Below, one piece after another: positions 11,936 to 22,806 of a stretch of DNA of 28,159 nucleotides (its first letter is position 1; each line of letters begins with the position of its first letter). The position numbers and the translations under genes were made by a program. Source of the stretch: Hypsibius dujardini. Taxonomy: Eukaryota > Tardigrada > Eutardigrada > Parachela > Hypsibiidae. The notes beneath the pieces are model-generated. The model saw nothing but the letters and a program-made list of their open reading frames with translations, was not told the DNA's origin and made no database searches. Location: contig LRSR01006888.1 in NCBI GenBank assembly GCA_001579985.1, positions 1 to 28,159 of the forward strand, written 5' to 3'.

Positions 11936-12291
11936 GGAGAAGTGCGATTATGGAAGCGTGTGCTGCCGGACGCGACGACCTGGTCCAGCTGCTGATTGAC
12001 CACGGCAGCTGCGTCGCGGACACTGACAACTCCAACTGGAACTCCCTTACGCATTGCGCCGCCAACGGACACGTCCGGTCCGCCAATGTCGTCATGCGCC
12101 ATCTCAAGTACGATAAGGACAGCCAGGAGAAGCTGAAGGAGATCGTCAAGAAGGAGGATAAGATTAAAAAGAAAGATCCCAAGACCGCCAGCACCGCCAA
12201 GGTCGTCTCGCCTGATCTGGATGACTGTGACGATGTTGAGTGTCCGGCAATTAAAAATTGCCCCTCCCCCCCCCCGCAGCGGCCCGAATGA
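11936..12291 (+). CDS. Orphan ankyrin-repeat exon followed by a Lys-rich tail (incomplete gene model)
   Basis: A consensus acceptor (TTTTGTAG|GGAG) ends at 11935 and opens a frame entered in phase 1. It encodes RSAIMEACAAGRDDLVQLL, then HGSCVADTDNSNWNSLTHCA and NGH: an ankyrin repeat and the start of a second one. A highly charged stretch follows (EKLKEIVKKEDKIKKKDPK), then low-complexity sequence to a TGA at 12289-12291. The upstream exon carrying the true start was not found; an internal ATG at 11950 would give 113 aa. The 3' end is also unsure: a poly-C tract ending CCCGCAG (about 12262-12280) resembles an acceptor and could extend the protein to a TAG at 12407-12409. It may be a short real gene or a fragment of an ankyrin gene. 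Confidence 0.5.
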
Positions 12292-12590
12292 ATTAAAGGG
12301 CGAGATTCACCCAAGTGCCCCCCCGTTACGCCTCTGCACGTATACTATGGACGGAAGCCTGATTAACATCAGCAATGAAGGTGCAGACGATCCAGGTGGA
12401 ACTGAATAGCGTCACGTGGACTCCTCGGATACCAGTATCGATCCAGGACCAACAGAGTGCTATGGGTCTTGATCGATTGCTTAGGACGATCAAACGCAGG
12501 TATTTGTGCTGTCGTGCTGTATACCCGACTTTATCCGTGAAGGTTATCCCGACCACTTTCTATCCAAAGGTTTTTTATTTATGATTAGAT
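12292..12590 (+). promoter_or_regulatory. Probable 5' UTR of ARL6 with a small intron
   Basis: A donor (AACGCAG|GTATTTG) at 12500 and an acceptor (TTATGATTAG) ending at 12588 would define an 89-bp 5' UTR intron that ends 2 bp before the ARL6 start. Splicing would also remove the upstream ATG at 12581, which otherwise starts a short overlapping frame. This is inferred only from consensus and position. Confidence 0.4.
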
Positions 12591-13118
12591 ATGGGAATTC
12601 TTGATAAGATAGCCAACGCTCTCGGACCCAGTCCGCGGATATTCAACATTTTATTGGTGGGTCTCGACAACAGCGGTAAGACCACATTGATTCACTCCTT
12701 GAGGAATGACGGACCCAAGAGCAATGCCGCTGGGGATGTGCCACCCACTGTGGGAGTGCAGGTAGATTAACATGGCACTTGTTCGTTGCCTTTACTAACG
12801 GTCAACATTTGATTCGAGGAGAGGACCATTTATTGGGATTTATTTTCTTCCAGGTGGAGAAGTTTAAGTTCAGAAATTGTGTCCTCCACGTCCATGACAT
12901 GTCCGGCCAAGGAAAGTACCGAGCCATGTGGGAGAGATGTTTTCCCGATTGTAGTGCCGTCGTTTTTGTGCTCGATAGCTCGGACAGGTGTGCACAACTT
13001 TTCCAATACCCTTCCCACCTCCCCCCTGTTTGTCTGTCTATTTGCCTGCCAGCCAATTCGTCTTACCGCTTGCCTATATTATTTTCTGTCTTACTGTCTA
13101 TCTCCGTTTGCCCATCTC

Positions 13119-13169
<51 letters not shown>

Positions 13170-13656
13170 GGCTGGCTGGCTACCTGTCTGCGTTCAAGCT
13201 ACGTCGTCTGTCTTGTCTTTATGTCTTTCTGTCTGTCGATTTTTGATGTCATTGTTTGTTTTGGTTCGCCTGTCTGCCTATGCAGTGTAACAGACCGCTT
13301 TCTAATTCGGGCTATTCAGCATTTGGCATTCTTTATCTGCATTCCCTTGTCTACTTTTTGCCTTCAGAATGAGGATAGCCGTGGCAAAGGATGAATTTGA
13401 AGGCGTGATGGAGAGTCAGATCCTGAAAGAGCGCAACCAAGTTCCCTTCCTGATCGTGGCGAACAAGAAGAATCAGGCTGGAGCGATGCCGGCCACGACG
13501 CTGGCTCAGCTGCTGGACATGGAGCGGCAACTGACCGGGCGACCGTGGCATTTACAGGCAACCGAGGCACAGACCGGCGAAGGCGTCGTCGAGGGTTTCA
13601 CCTGGCTGATCGATCTCCTCATCAACGCGTCCCTCCTCGCCAAGGCGCAAGAGTAA
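12591..13656 (+). CDS. ARL6: ARL6 (BBS3) small GTPase (3 exons, 197 aa), with an altered NKxD motif
   Basis: ARL6/BBS3 is an Arf-family GTPase that, when GTP-bound, recruits the BBSome to membranes for ciliary trafficking. Exons: 12591-12761, 12854-12987, 13368-13656; phases agree. Visible motifs: Gly2 for N-terminal acylation or amphipathic helix; P-loop GLDNSGKT (24-31); switch I threonine T53 in PPTVG; G3 motif DMSGQ (72-76), the Ser form typical of ARL6; FVLDSSDR before exon 3; PWHLQATEAQTGEGV as the G5 region. Length is close to human ARL6 (186 aa). The G4 motif, normally NKxD, reads NKKN (134-137; the Asn codon is 13471-13473), so the Asp that gives guanine specificity is missing. All other motifs are intact and the frame is clean, so this does not look like a pseudogene. 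Confidence 0.95.
12988..13367 (+). repeat. CTGT array in ARL6 intron 2
   Basis: A degenerate CTGT-rich stretch covers about 13025-13285, with a pure run at about 13121-13170 followed by GGCT units. It lies wholly within the intron, in sense-strand CTGT polarity. Confidence 0.9.
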
Positions 13657-14116
13657 TGGATTCCGGCGTGGACTGAGTTAGCTACCGTTGGGATATGTGG
13701 CCAAAGTACAATCTAGTACTTGGGGGTAATTCTAGACAATTAACTTTGTATTATATTACAGTATGAGAGATGGAGCCAAGTGAGCGTGCAATTGGTTGGA
13801 TGCTTTGCTTGCTTGCCATATTTCCCTGTTGTGAGTTTGTCATTTGTTGTGACTCGTTGCGGCAGCTAACAAAAGGCGACAACTACCACGGTATATTACA
13901 GCTTCCTGGTTGACCAAGCACCTTTTTTTGCGGCGCCTTGTTAAACATCCCACCGACTTACAAACAGAAAAACAAACCACACCGGTTGTTGGTCTGCTGA
14001 CGAAGACGGCTTCACTTTCACACTTGCCTTTCTTCCATTCGCAACAAAGAATCCATCTTGCAGTCAATTTTTCGCTTTTACATTGACTACTTCAATTAAG
14101 ACTATACTTTGCAAAT
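13657..14116. other. Intergenic sequence between ARL6 and the secreted-protein gene
   Basis: It holds the ARL6 3' UTR and the next promoter. No AATAAA is visible close to the ARL6 stop. A small hairpin AAGTAC-N6-GTACTT lies near 13704-13721. I see no gene. Confidence 0.4.
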
Positions 14117-15706
14117 ATGTCGACAGGACGTGTTCCACCACTACTGGCCCTTACTTTACTCTATTTGGTCCTATATACAGTAAGGCTTTCCAATGATCAA
14201 TTGCATTGGGCCTACATGTTCTTATACATTGCATTAACTTGTGGAATTGCAGGAATTATAAAAGTGTTTCAATAATGAGCGTTCGTAATTTTTTTATTCT
14301 CTTTGAGTAACAGTAAACCTCTTTTGTGTCGAAGAGACCCTTTTTCAAGTTTAACATTTTGCAGAATGAACGCTGAATTACAGTAGTGAACTGCTTTAAT
14401 TTTAAATATTCTAGAGTATAGAAAGGTCCATGTAGAACTTTATTACAGGTATATATACAGATATTCCAATAATAAAATTAAAATTGGGGTCTTAATTACA
14501 GGCAAGTAGCGTCAGAGCGGCCTCGTCGGACTTTAGCAACGTTGGTGGGAGCTTCTCCAACGGCGGCCGGTTCAGCGGAAACGCCCAAGTCGCCGGCAGC
14601 TCCAACCATTTCAGCAGTAGCAGCAGTAGTGCAACGAGAACTAACCTTCCTAACAGTGCCCATTTCGGTGATATCGGCAGCGACCCTTTCGGATCAGACG
14701 ACACTTTCGACACGTCCCTGTCTTCCCGACGAGCAGGTACCTCCGGAAGCTCCAACAGTAACAACAACAACAACAATGGAAACCCCGATCCGTTCGGCTT
14801 CGAGAAAGGCAATGCAGGTTAGCGTTGGTAAAAACACAAATAACGTCTTGCAATTTCAGTAAAATAATTTTGATATTTAAACACACATCAAAGTAGAACT
14901 AAATGTGCAGAACTTATTTTATTCATAACCAAAAAGCCTTATATGTAATCATTCAATACTTAGATCACTCACCATTCAAACAACTTTTGATATTCAAATT
15001 TGGATTATGCTGAATCGAATTTAAATTAAAACAATTAACCATACAATAAACAAATTTGAGTTCAAACAAAATTGAACTAAACTATACATACAGTATATTT
15101 TAATTGGGAGAGACAGATTTAGTCTTCTTTGCAACATCTAAAAATAATCTGCCATACACTGCTTCCATATCTTAAATGTCAGGCCTTTAGATGTTATATC
15201 CGAGTTCCATTTTGCAAGGGTAAAGACATGAATAAATATTTTATTTAAAATCACTAGGCGGCTGATTTTCGACAATTTAAACCATCTTTTGAAGTATTAA
15301 TTTAAAATAATATTATAAAGACATCATCCTAGGTCCCTCGTCCGGGTTCTCGTCATCGTCAGGGAACCGCGGCTCTTCGGGTAACTCGGATAACGGAGAC
15401 ACCATCAACAACGGAAGAGTCACAACGACTCGGCGTCGAACCGTCAGCAGAGACTCAGACTCCATGAGAGATAGCAACGGCTTCGATGATGGCTCGTCCT
15501 CATCGTCCAGCGGCAGTCGGAGTCGAGGGACCACAACTGATCGCTCATCCTTCAACGGTGACAGCAGTAACGGGGACCACGATCTTCGCCCTTCCAGTTC
15601 GCGAGACCGACCAGAGTGCACGGACTGCCGGATCGTGACGATGCCACCGACGACAACGACCACGAAGAAGGGATGGTTGGCCACTTTGTTCGGGCGACGT
15701 CGCTAA
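14117..15706 (+). CDS. Unrecognised secreted Ser/Gly/Asn-rich protein with a C-terminal KK-GWLATLF-G-RRR tail (3 exons, 250 aa)
   Basis: I do not recognise a family. Exons: 14117-14179, 14502-14817, 15333-15706; phases agree and the stop is TAA. Exon 1 is exactly a 21-residue signal peptide (VPPLLALTLLYLVLY core), followed by ASSVRA. Residues 22-237 are disordered and rich in Ser, Gly, Asn, Asp, Arg and Thr, with two DPFG motifs (82-85 and 117-120), Ser runs, an Asn run (108-113), basic sites RR (97-98) and RRR (160-162), and one CxxC pair (C222, C225). A TTTTT run leads into the last 13 residues, KKGWLATLFGRRR (238-250). That layout, dibasic site, short hydrophobic peptide, Gly, then basic residues, is the form of an amidated-peptide precursor. 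A cationic membrane-active tail or a secreted matrix protein are alternatives. Confidence 0.7.
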
Positions 15707-15787
15707 ACCAAAACGACTTGCTCGTAAAACCTCGGATGCATTCGTTCCTAAACATGGTCTTCTCTTTTTTCTTCTCCATAATTTCAT

Positions 15788-15793
15788 AATAAA
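15788..15793 (+). terminator. AATAAA poly(A) signal for the secreted-protein gene
   Basis: Canonical hexamer 82 nt after the TAA stop of the upstream plus-strand gene, in the gap between it and the convergent chitinase gene. Confidence 0.65.
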
Positions 15794-15979
15794 TATCCGC
15801 GTGATATTCCGGCCAACAACAAATTTCTAACCAAGTTCGCTCGATCAACCCAAGGGAGAAGGAAGTAATGAGCTTAGAAATTTTATACATAGCACTGTAA
15901 CAGCTAGAAAGTCAAAAGTGCAAACCGGTTTGTATGCTTCACGTCATCATTTCCAGTACACAGATGTAGGGAGATGTTT

Positions 15980-15985
15980 TTTATT
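15980..15985 (-). terminator. AATAAA poly(A) signal for the chitinase gene
   Basis: On the minus strand the hexamer starts only 9 nt after the chitinase TAG, giving a very short 3' UTR. The two convergent genes are thus separated by under 200 bp between signals. Confidence 0.6.
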
Positions 15986-15994
15986 TGTGCTCTG

Positions 15995-18900
15995 CTACCT
16001 GATACATGACGGCGCTAAATTTGCCCAATTACTGCAAACAAAAGAAATGAAGTTGAAGGAGGGTCCGTGACAACAGCTGCGCGCCGGATGTGTTGGATCA
16101 ATTAACCTTCGTGGGGGAGGAAGGACAGACTTACCAAACATTGTAATTAGGGTCGAATATTAATCCGGTCGGGCAGAGAAAATGGTAAACTGACCACCGG
16201 ATGCCGACTGTGTGTATACAGCGATAAAACCTACAATTGAAGGCCGCAACAAAATATATGCCTGTGTATATACAATAGTACCGTTCAGCCGATCCCCTGC
16301 GGGTCTGTCTATCTGTTTGCCTGTCTGTCTATCTTGCTGTCTATCTGTCTGTCTGCTTGCCTGTCTGACTGCCTGCCTGCCTAGATGTCTGCCTGTCAAT
16401 GCTTGCCTGCTTTTTTATAATTCCCTCTTTACCTTGTACAATCCTGCGGATTTCGGTAGTAACCCTCCTCCGGACACTCCGCCGGGCGATAATCCGGCGG
16501 GTGTTTCGAGTAGGAAACTGATCGGACATTGGAATCCGCCACCGCCATGTCCGTCGTTTGGTGTTGTTGACCATCCGCAGCGGGAGCCATTCCCATGGGC
16601 GACCGTTCTGGCACATCCACTACCATGTCTGGTCGATCCGTGTTGACTGGTGCCACATTGTTGGGAAGACTGTTGATATTGAGGAGGACTCCGTAATCGA
16701 AGGGGAAGACTTGCGGTTGTTGCGGCTGCGGATGATGCTGCTGTGCCTGTGCCTGTGTCGGTGTCTGAATCGGTGTTTGCTGTTGCAACCAAGGATTGAT
16801 TGTCGAAAAGTGTTGCTGAAGTCGAGGATCGAAGAAGGGATGAATATTCTGTGGGATTATTGTTGGTTGATGATGGTGTTCGTGGAGAAAGAATGTCCGA
16901 GGCGCGAGGTTAAGCGGAAGGTTCGTCGGGGAGGCAATTAGTCCGTGTTGAGGCTGCTGCTGTTGCTGTTGCTGTTGTTGCTGTTGCTGTTGTTGCTGTT
17001 GGTGATCGAGTAAGACAGACAACTGTAATGAAGGTTGAGGAGGAGGATTTGGAGGTGATGTAGGGGAGATGATACGGGGAGGCATAAGCCTCAGCGGGAT
17101 GGTCAGGTCGTTGCTGTTTTGTGTGTGCGACGAGGATGAGGAGGGGAGGGAAAAGAGCGCGTTGGTAGTCGGTGGGAACGCCGGAAGCGGGTTCAGCAGT
17201 CGAAGGGGTTGAAATTCTAACACCTGTGCAATTGTATGTCTTTTTAGGAATTGTTGTATTTTCTAGGGCTTTTCCTCACATGCTCAAAATTTTAATTTCA
17301 TCCCTATTTACAACGCAGTACCGTAATCTCCCGATCTCAAGGGACAAAAAGGTGTCCCTTCAGATCGGGAGATTACGGTACATTGTATAAACTAAATAAA
17401 CAAATTGTAAGAATGATTTTCTCTAGTTTACTTTCTTTTGAATTTTGGAAATTTTAATTTTAATAATTAGAGTCACTGAATATACAATTTATTCCAAAAT
17501 AAAGAGTTTATAGTTGAAGTAAGGATTTTTATTCTATTTGTTTAGTAATTAGCACTTTTAGTCCAGCTTGATTCTTCCTTAATTTCAGTTTTTTGGTTTT
17601 TCCCATTTAAATATTTAGCAACTAAGACTTGGTAGTACCGATTTTTGGTCAAGTAAAAAAAGGAAAGCCACGAAATTAGTCGCTAAGTTTTAGTTTAGTT
17701 TTGGTTAATTTTGTTAGTTAAGTTTCGTTTTGCCATTCCTAACTGAATTTAGAACTGAAATTGAAATTGAAGTCGTAAATCGGACTGTCGTGTGCTTGCT
17801 ACTCGGTACCTTTTTGATCATTCGGAGAAGAGGGTATGTCTGGGAGCTGCACAAACCGCGGAAGTCGTCCATGTCAACGGACCACACCATGATCCCACCG
17901 AGGCCCCATTCTCGAACAATGACTGTCTAAAAACGGGACAGCGGAAACAGTTAGCAACTCTGAGCTGGTCTCTCTCGATAATTGATCTTTGTCTTGTATG
18001 GGTAAATGTTGATTAGTTGATACTTTGCGGATAATGCTGTCGATATCATCAAACCCGATCCACTGGTCCTCTTTGAAGGCATACGGCGTGCGCTCTTCCG
18101 GGTCCGTGACGACCGTCCACGTCTTGTCCATCATCAGACTGCACACCTACACATCCGGCAATAAGCAAATAGATAAATAAATCTGCTACGGTTCTGATTA
18201 AATGGTTAATTAATTAGTTAGTTGATATTTTAAGCTTACGCATATAATATAAATACAAATTACATTATTATTAAATTGCATTATTGAACTGTTGAATTAT
18301 TATATTAAATTAATTGACAGCAGTAATGTAATGTAATCAATTTATTTTTGAGTGATTGTTGAATTAAATTGAAATTAAATATATCCTTATAACTTGTGTA
18401 ATAGAGTGCATACCTCGAAGTAGGCCAAGAATCCGGGTTCGCGGGTAAACGGACCGGCGTCGCCGCCGCTCGCGGCCGGCGAACCGGGAGTCACTTGCGA
18501 AGGATCGATCAAGGTGAAGGAGCGTCCGTAGAGCGGCACACCCACGACAATCTTCTCTGGTGGACAGCCGCCGTTGAGCCACAGTTTGATTGCGGAAACC
18601 TCAACAATTTTTGTAATGCTTAATAATAAGATCAAAATGTGTCCACATGTTGAGGAGGATTTTGTGTAAACTTATTTACCATGTTAAATCCGGAAATAGA
18701 TGAGGCATCACGATTGCGGCCATAAATAGGGCTGTGATGGGAGACCTGAATGTCCCAGCTTCCGTGGAAATCGTACGTCATCAGATTGACAAAATCCAGA
18801 CTCCTATACCAAGCAGTCTGTATGATTACATTTTCAATAAAGTAAAAGTGCAGGGCAGTCGGGGTTTGGTATGCCAATTGTCACAATCCCTGACTTTGAC

Positions 18901-20245
18901 AAAATTGATGTCTTCTAACATAGCAGTTCAGTGTGGGACACAATCAACATTGACAATGGGCATTTTTTTACGAGGAACACCTCTCGCAAAACATTCTACG
19001 TTAATTGTATACAAAATCGTCCATGTTAAATTTGTTACCTGGGAATAGAGGAAATGTTGTAGGCTGTCTCGACGGTTTTCTGGCTGGCGGACACTGCCAC
19101 ACTCAGTTCAATCAGCGACTGCATAGACCCAACCGGCTCCGAATTGATCACTACTCGAAACTCCTAATGACACAAAAAAATAGTTTTTCTATTTAACATA
19201 AAATAATTAAATGCTGCCATTTTTGATTACTTGGAGGAAGATGTCAAAGTTGGGCCGGTCGTTTTCGCGACCGCCCCTCACGCCCGGAAACTCCCAATTG
19301 ATATCGAGACCGTCAAACTTGTGCTTCCGGATGAAGCGCATGGCACTCTCGATGAAGGTCTTTCGGCGGAGTCGAGTGGCCACCATCTGTGAGAAGGCAT
19401 TGGAGCCAGCGTTCCAACCGCCGACTGACAGGGTGATTTTCAGTCGAGGGTTCTTCACCCGGAGTGCCATCACTTTATTGTACCCACCTACACATTCAGA
19501 GTGTCACATTCAATTACACTGCTCTTCACTTATTACACACCATTTCAATTTCAAAATTCCTGGCAAAAGGAACTTACCAAGACCGTAGTCGTCGTCCAAA
19601 TCAGCCCAATTGTCAAACGTCTCCAGAGTGAAACTCTCTTCGTTCAGTTTTCCGAAAGCGTAACTTAAAAGTGCAACCTAAATTAGGTGTGTTCCCTCTT
19701 CATCTGTCTGTCTCTCTGTCCGTCCGTCCGTGTGTGTCCGTGTGTGTCTGTGTGTCTGCCTGCCTGCCTGTTTCCCTGAGTATCTATCTGTCTGTCTGTA
19801 TGTCTGTATGTCTGCCTGCCTGGCCGTCTGTCTGTCTAGCTGACTGACTGTCTTTTTTTGTATGTTTCATCTGCCTGCTCGTTGTCTACTTATAGGTTGA
19901 CTTTCGTCTGTGCATCACTCTGCTTCCCGTACATTATGTGAGTGCAGAGGAACGGGTCAATGTCCGATGGAGAAAATTTGCCTGTTCCGGGACGCTGTGC
20001 AACAAAAAATAGTCTTTATAGTCCCCACCCAGAAGTAGTGTTTGCTCAGCTCACACAAGGAACATACGTAAATAGCCCAGCTGCTGTAATAGCAAACTCG
20101 TCGAAATTTGTTGCCTGCCAAAAGCAACAGATTTTGATAAATAAAATCAGACATGAAATTGTAGTGTTCAATTTGACAGACCAGCAATAACAGAAGATAA
20201 GATCAGGCTCCAAGTAAAAATTGCAATGGCAATGAAGAGCTTCAT
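15995..20245 (-). CDS. GH18 chitinase with polyQ linker and C-terminal CBM14 chitin-binding domain (13 exons, 704 aa)
   Basis: Secreted chitinase-family protein acting on cuticle or other chitin. Exons, in transcript order: 20245-20182, 20114-20068, 19994-19933, 19663-19578, 19487-19231, 19163-19039, 18803-18680, 18599-18414, 18146-18024, 17926-17810, 17223-16433, 16230-16135, 16031-15995; total 2115 nt, phases agree. Exon 1 is a signal peptide (21 residues, core [12 protein letters not shown]). GH18 landmarks: [12 protein letters not shown] (26-37), LCTHIIYAF, SVGGWN (107-112), the active-site stretch DGLDINWE (145-152), [12 protein letters not shown] (220-231), [15 protein letters not shown]. 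The catalytic Glu E152 is present, but the third Asp of DxxDxDxE is Asn150. Linker 398 to about 640 is Pro/Gln/His-rich with a run of about 16 Gln. A complete six-Cys CBM14 closes the protein (C647, C659, C665, C680, C693, C702). The domain order resembles arthropod Cht6-like (group VI) chitinases; that assignment is inference. Confidence 0.93.
16231..16434 (-). repeat. CTGT/CTGC array in chitinase intron 11
   Basis: About 16303-16407 on the plus strand is a degenerate CTGT/CTGC/CTAT array, so ACAG in the sense of the chitinase transcript. It splits the two exons that encode the CBM14 domain. A second such array fills most of intron 3 (about 19695-19875). Confidence 0.85.
16933..17006 (-). 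repeat. CAG/CAA repeat coding a polyglutamine run in the chitinase linker
   Basis: On the minus strand, mixed CAA and CAG codons give about 16 consecutive Gln (with one more after a Pro) preceded by LLDH and followed by PQHG. More Gln-rich clusters follow downstream ([15 protein letters not shown]). Mixed codons make this more stable than a pure CAG tract. Confidence 0.85.
17318..17381. repeat. 64-nt near-perfect inverted repeat (hairpin) in chitinase intron 10
   Basis: Arms 17318-17337 and 17362-17381 are exact reverse complements (20 bp). After one C/C mismatch (17338, 17361) the pairing continues for 8 bp (17339-17346 with 17353-17360), leaving a 6-nt loop AAAAGG. It lies between the GH18 exons and the linker exon, about 40 nt from neither splice site, and would fold in either transcript strand. 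Candidates: hairpin RNA or miRNA precursor, or a tiny foldback element. Confidence 0.9.
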
Positions 20246-20507
20246 GATTCAGAGTTGCGCTCCAGTTCGCCCAAATCCGTTCGTGGTTAAAGTATTCTTC
20301 CGGCCTATTTTATCATAATCCAATTCTTTTTCCTCAAATCCTTCTTGCAAATAGAAAAACCAAATAAAGAGAAAGGAGAGAGATTATGGTTACATCTGCT
20401 TGGGCATCGATATATAAGATATGTCCCGATTTTTAGCTGTTTAGATCATTTGAGAGTATATGGCAACAGTTTGTAAATGTCATTGAGAGGTCTAGCCTAA
20501 ATTTGGC

Positions 20508-20638
20508 GCTTGTTCCAACAGATTCGTGTGGCGCGTCGGTAATTGTTCCTCAAGAGGATCTCTCTCTTGAGAAAGCCATTTTTCTCGCGGCTCGTTTAGG
20601 TTGACCATGGCAGTGACCACACGCGCACGCTGGCTCCT
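20508..20638 (+). repeat. Dispersed 131-bp repeat, copy A
   Basis: Matches 24318-24448 base for base over 131 bp with 4 differences by eye, all transitions, and no gaps; similarity ends sharply at both sides. Inside is a hairpin CTCAAGAG-N7-CTCTTGAG (20550-20572). On the minus strand one frame is open through both copies, including VVTAMVNLNEPRE and ERDPLEEQLPTRHTNLLEQ, which I do not recognise. Likely part of a transposable element or other multi-copy sequence. Confidence 0.9.
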
Positions 20639-20937
20639 TCCCCTGTGTTTGCACGGAGGTGATGAGATGATGTGTTTGTGGAGTGATTGCTGCTGCATGG
20701 CATCAAGCGTTCACCAACCTAAACGGACAAACAATTACGCACATATAGAGTCCACACCAACAATAACTCTACTCATCAACGGCAAGGTCAAGCGGACAGC
20801 TCCTTCCCTCTCCGTCTGATGTCACCTCACAGTCAGAACAGACACAGACAATCACTTTGTTCAACATGGCTTCCATATCCGCTGTGTACTCAATCGTACA
20901 GCCAAAACATATCGGGCATCCACACCGGCACGTAGAA

Positions 20938-20939
<2 letters not shown>

Positions 20940-20983
<44 letters not shown>
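20940..20983 (+). repeat. Pure ACAG microsatellite, intergenic
   Basis: About 11 perfect units. It is the one clear array of this family in the window that does not lie inside an intron of a modelled gene. Confidence 0.95.
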
Positions 20984-21274
20984 TTGAAAAGACAGTTAGC
21001 TAAGTTCTGCATGTTTCCACAAAGACAGAGCTTTGAAATGAATTGAAGCCGAAAATTAAGTGGAATTTGAGGGTGTGGTCCGATTGAAGGTGCAAACACA
21101 ATGTGCTTGTGAGTTTGCAATCAAATTGAACAGTATACTGTATACCTTTCTCACATGCCTGGAGCATTTTCCAGACCACGTGCAAAAAAGAACGTCGCAT
21201 TGTGCAGTGATGCTTCTCAAACCTGTCAGCGACTGAGAATCGGCGTAATATATAAGTCTGTATTTTCCTCCGCT

Positions 21275-22806
<1,532 letters not shown>

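Larger units (their letters stand above)
20246..21274. promoter_or_regulatory. Divergent intergenic region between chitinase (-) and spermidine synthase (+)
   Basis: The start codons are 1029 bp apart. The region holds one copy of a dispersed repeat (20508-20638), a pure ACAG array (20940-20983), a palindromic CAGTATACTG near 21131-21140, and an ATATATAAG word at about 21247-21255, just 20 bp before the spermidine synthase ATG. No gene is supported. Confidence 0.45.

Noticed and set aside
12463-12499. ATG GGT CTT GAT... encoding MGLDRLLRTIKR, reminiscent of an Arf-like N-terminus
   Set aside because: Its donor joins the following exon out of frame with ARL6, and ARL6 has its own complete N-terminus at 12591; likely 5' UTR.
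20940-20983. Regular short repeats that could suggest a CRISPR array
   Set aside because: Uniform 4-bp tandem units with no spacers, in an animal genome.
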